A stretch of 6,709 bases of DNA from assembly GCA_002482415.1 (NCBI GenBank), contig DLFY01000187.1:632-7340 (forward strand), written 5' to 3'. Of the stretch, positions 4,881 to 6,709 are shown piece by piece. A program made the translations under genes and the position numbers. The first letter of the stretch is position 1; each line of letters starts with the position of its first letter. This DNA comes from Phycisphaerales bacterium UBA7708. GTDB lineage: Bacteria > Planctomycetota > Phycisphaerae > Sedimentisphaerales > Anaerohalosphaeraceae. The notes beneath the pieces were generated by a model. It had not been told where the DNA came from, made no database searches, and saw nothing but the letters and a program-made list of their open reading frames with translations.

Positions 4881-6709
4881 ATGTTTTCCAAATTCTTCAT
4901 CGAACGGCCCATCTTTGCCACGGTCATATCCCTGATTATTGTGATCGCCGGGCTGGTTGCCATGCTGCTGCTGCCGGTTGCTCAATACCCGACCATTACC
5001 CCGGTGCAGATTCAGGTGACCACAACCTATCCAGGTGCGGACTCCAAACTTGTCGCCGATTCCGTGGCCACGCCCATCGAGGCGCAGATTAACGGCGTCG
5101 ATAATATGCTGTATATGACTTCGACCAGTTCCAGTACCGGCCAGATGACCATTACAGTCTATTTTTCACTTGATACGGATCCGGATATTGCTCAGGTCCA
5201 GGTCCAGAATCGTGTTAATCTTGCGACGCCGCAGCTTCCGGATGCGGTGGTCAAATTCGGGGTTTCGGTTCAGAAAAAATCCTCCAGTACCCTGATGATT
5301 ATTTCAGTCTTCAACGAAGACGGCCGCTACAGCCCGGATTATGTGACCAATTATGCCAATGTGTATGTTCTGGATGCAATCAAGCGAATTAACGGTGCCG
5401 GGCAGGCGATGATTATCGGTATGCCCGATCAGGCGATGCGAATCTGGATGAATCCGGACAGGATGGCTTCGCTGGGCATTACCACCACCGATATTCAAAG
5501 TGCGGTTGCCAAACAGAATGCCTTGTTTGGTGCCGGCCAGATCGGCCAGCAGCCCGGCGACGACAAAGTTCAGTTGACCTTTCCGGTGGTGACTCAGTCT
5601 CCGTTTGTCAAACCTTCGGAATATGAAGACATCATCCTGCGAGCCAGCTCCGATGGCAGTGCGATTGTACGTATCAAGGATGTAGCCCGGGCCGAAGTGG
5701 GGCGGCGGCAATATATCGATGACAATCGATTCAACGGCAAACCCGCGACACCCATTATGATTTATCAGCAGCCCGGCGCCAATGGACTGGATGTGTCCAA
5801 GGCGGTTCGCCAAACCATGGAACAATTGAAACGCACCATGCCCGATGGTATTGACTATGTTATTGCACTGGATACCACCGATTTTGTGCGGCTGTCTATC
5901 GAAGAAGTGATTCATACCCTGTTCGAGGCAGTCTTGCTGGTCGTTGCGGTGGTTTATCTGTTTTTGCAGAGTTTTCGTTCCACCATCATCTGTACGGTGG
6001 CGATTTTTGTGGCGCTGATCGGAACCTTCAGCGGCATGCTTGCGCTCGGATTTTCCATCAACCTGCTGACGCTGTTCGGGATTGTGCTGGCGATCGGCAT
6101 GGTGGTTGACGATGCAATTGTGGTGGTGGAAAATGTGGAACGCAATATGGCCAAATCAAACCTTGCACCCAAAGAGGCAACCATCAAGGCCATGAATGAA
6201 ATCGGTACCTCGCTGGTGGCGGTGGTGCTGGTGATGTCGTCGGTTTTTATCCCCGCGGCATTTTTACCTGGCACGACCGGCCAGTTGTATAAACAGTTTG
6301 CCATCACCATTGTCATTTCCGTGGCCTTGTCGGGTTTTGTAGCCCTGACGCTGACCCCGGCGATGTGTGCCATGCTGCTCAGGCATACCCAGCGTCCCCA
6401 GAAGGGATTTTTCGCCTGGTTCAACCGCCAGTTTGACCGGTTTACCGTGGCCTTTGGCAATGCCGTCGTTCTGATTATCAAACGCATGTCGGTGGCTTTT
6501 GTCCTGCTTGCAGTGTTGTTGTATGGGCTTTGGCATCTGATTCATACGATCCCCACCAGCTTTGTCCCCAATGAAGACCAGGGATATGTACTGGGCCAGC
6601 TCCTGATGCCCGACGCCGCAAGCCTTAACCGCACCTCTGAGACTTCCCAGCGGGTGGATGAGTTGTTTGCGGGAAACCCTGCGGTGATGAACCGGACCAT
6701 TCTCAACGG
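4881..6709 (+). CDS. RND multidrug efflux permease, HAE1 family (AcrB/MexB type), C-terminus beyond window
   Basis: The first 609 codons of a protein normally about 1040-1050 residues long. It is the proton-driven inner-membrane pump that works with the upstream adaptor and an outer-membrane channel to export drugs, bile-like compounds or metabolites. It begins MFSKFFIERPIFATVISL, the usual opening and first transmembrane helix (about 11-31). The porter region follows, with TTYPGADSKLVADSVATPIE (48-67) and LGITTTDIQSAVAKQNALFGAGQIG (198-222). Helices 2-6 start near 342. The signature GMVVDDAIVVVENVER (406-421) carries the paired Asp410/Asp411 that correspond to the proton-relay D407/D408 of E. 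coli AcrB. A second large periplasmic loop opens with FVPNEDQGY (561-569). No internal stop or frameshift is seen. The ribosome site GGGAGG (4865-4870) is 10 nt from the ATG. The adaptor is 19 bp upstream. The substrate cannot be told from sequence. Confidence 0.96.
   Translation, partial: MFSKFFIERPIFATVISLIIVIAGLVAMLLLPVAQYPTITPVQIQVTTTYPGADSKLVADSVATPIEAQINGVDNMLYMTSTSSSTGQMTITVYFSLDTDPDIAQVQVQNRVNLATPQLPDAVVKFGVSVQKKSSSTLMIISVFNEDGRYSPDYVTNYANVYVLDAIKRINGAGQAMIIGMPDQAMRIWMNPDRMASLGITTTDIQSAVAKQNALFGAGQIGQQPGDDKVQLTFPVVTQSPFVKPSEYEDIILRASSDGSAIVRIKDVARAEVGRRQYIDDNRFNGKPATPIMIYQQPGANGLDVSKAVRQTMEQLKRTMPDGIDYVIALDTTDFVRLSIEEVIHTLFEAVLLVVAVVYLFLQSFRSTIICTVAIFVALIGTFSGMLALGFSINLLTLFGIVLAIGMVVDDAIVVVENVERNMAKSNLAPKEATIKAMNEIGTSLVAVVLVMSSVFIPAAFLPGTTGQLYKQFAITIVISVALSGFVALTLTPAMCAMLLRHTQRPQKGFFAWFNRQFDRFTVAFGNAVVLIIKRMSVAFVLLAVLLYGLWHLIHTIPTSFVPNEDQGYVLGQLLMPDAASLNRTSETSQRVDELFAGNPAVMNRTILN

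Noticed and set aside
5304..6545. Minus-strand open frames inside the permease gene
   Set aside because: They run opposite to strongly conserved RND permease motifs and have no signals or domains of their own.

Overview
The window looks like part of a Planctomycetota genome, most likely the Phycisphaerae/Sedimentisphaerales branch. This is inferred from gene content and style, not from any marker gene. The evidence is a pseudopilin-like protein with a 'YADGHV' C-terminal motif, a secreted PqaA-type hydrolase carrying a degenerate dockerin-like tail of the '...DLQDLAILAENWL' kind, and a family GH106 alpha-L-rhamnosidase. All three are common together in PVC-group polysaccharide degraders. Base composition is moderate, and the coding regions show no obvious compositional break. 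I saw no tRNA, rRNA, CRISPR array, insertion sequence or attachment site.

Left part, minus strand (1-1497). The window opens inside a GH106 rhamnosidase gene: only its first 79 codons are present, including the signal peptide and the start of the catalytic region. After a gap of about 400 bp with no convincing gene comes a complete 283-residue type IV pilin-like/pseudopilin gene on the same strand, with its own strong ribosome binding site and a TATAAT element 45 bp upstream.

Middle (1498-3461). A divergent intergenic region of about 380 bp separates the pseudopilin gene from a plus-strand gene for a 526-residue secreted alpha/beta hydrolase of the PhoPQ-activated pathogenicity-related (PqaA) family. 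This protein ends in a two-repeat dockerin-like module. The divergent region holds a promoter for each side, a cluster of GCGC-centred AT-rich repeats and a 13-bp dyad, so it is a plausible regulatory hub.

Right part, plus strand (3462-6709). A 254-bp spacer with a nested hairpin, a TTGAAG-17-TATAAT promoter and a leader hairpin precedes a two-gene RND efflux operon: a lipoprotein periplasmic adaptor (381 aa) and, 19 bp later, the inner-membrane HAE1-type permease, cut by the right edge after 609 codons. An outer-membrane channel would be expected downstream or elsewhere in the genome.

Functionally the window joins two themes: extracellular polysaccharide breakdown (rhamnosidase, dockerin-tailed esterase/hydrolase, pseudopilin) and drug or metabolite export. 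They probably form separate transcription units. I found no clear evidence of a wholly new system. The best leads are the dockerin-tailed PqaA protein, the pseudopilin-CAZyme neighbourhood and the repeat cluster in the divergent promoter region.
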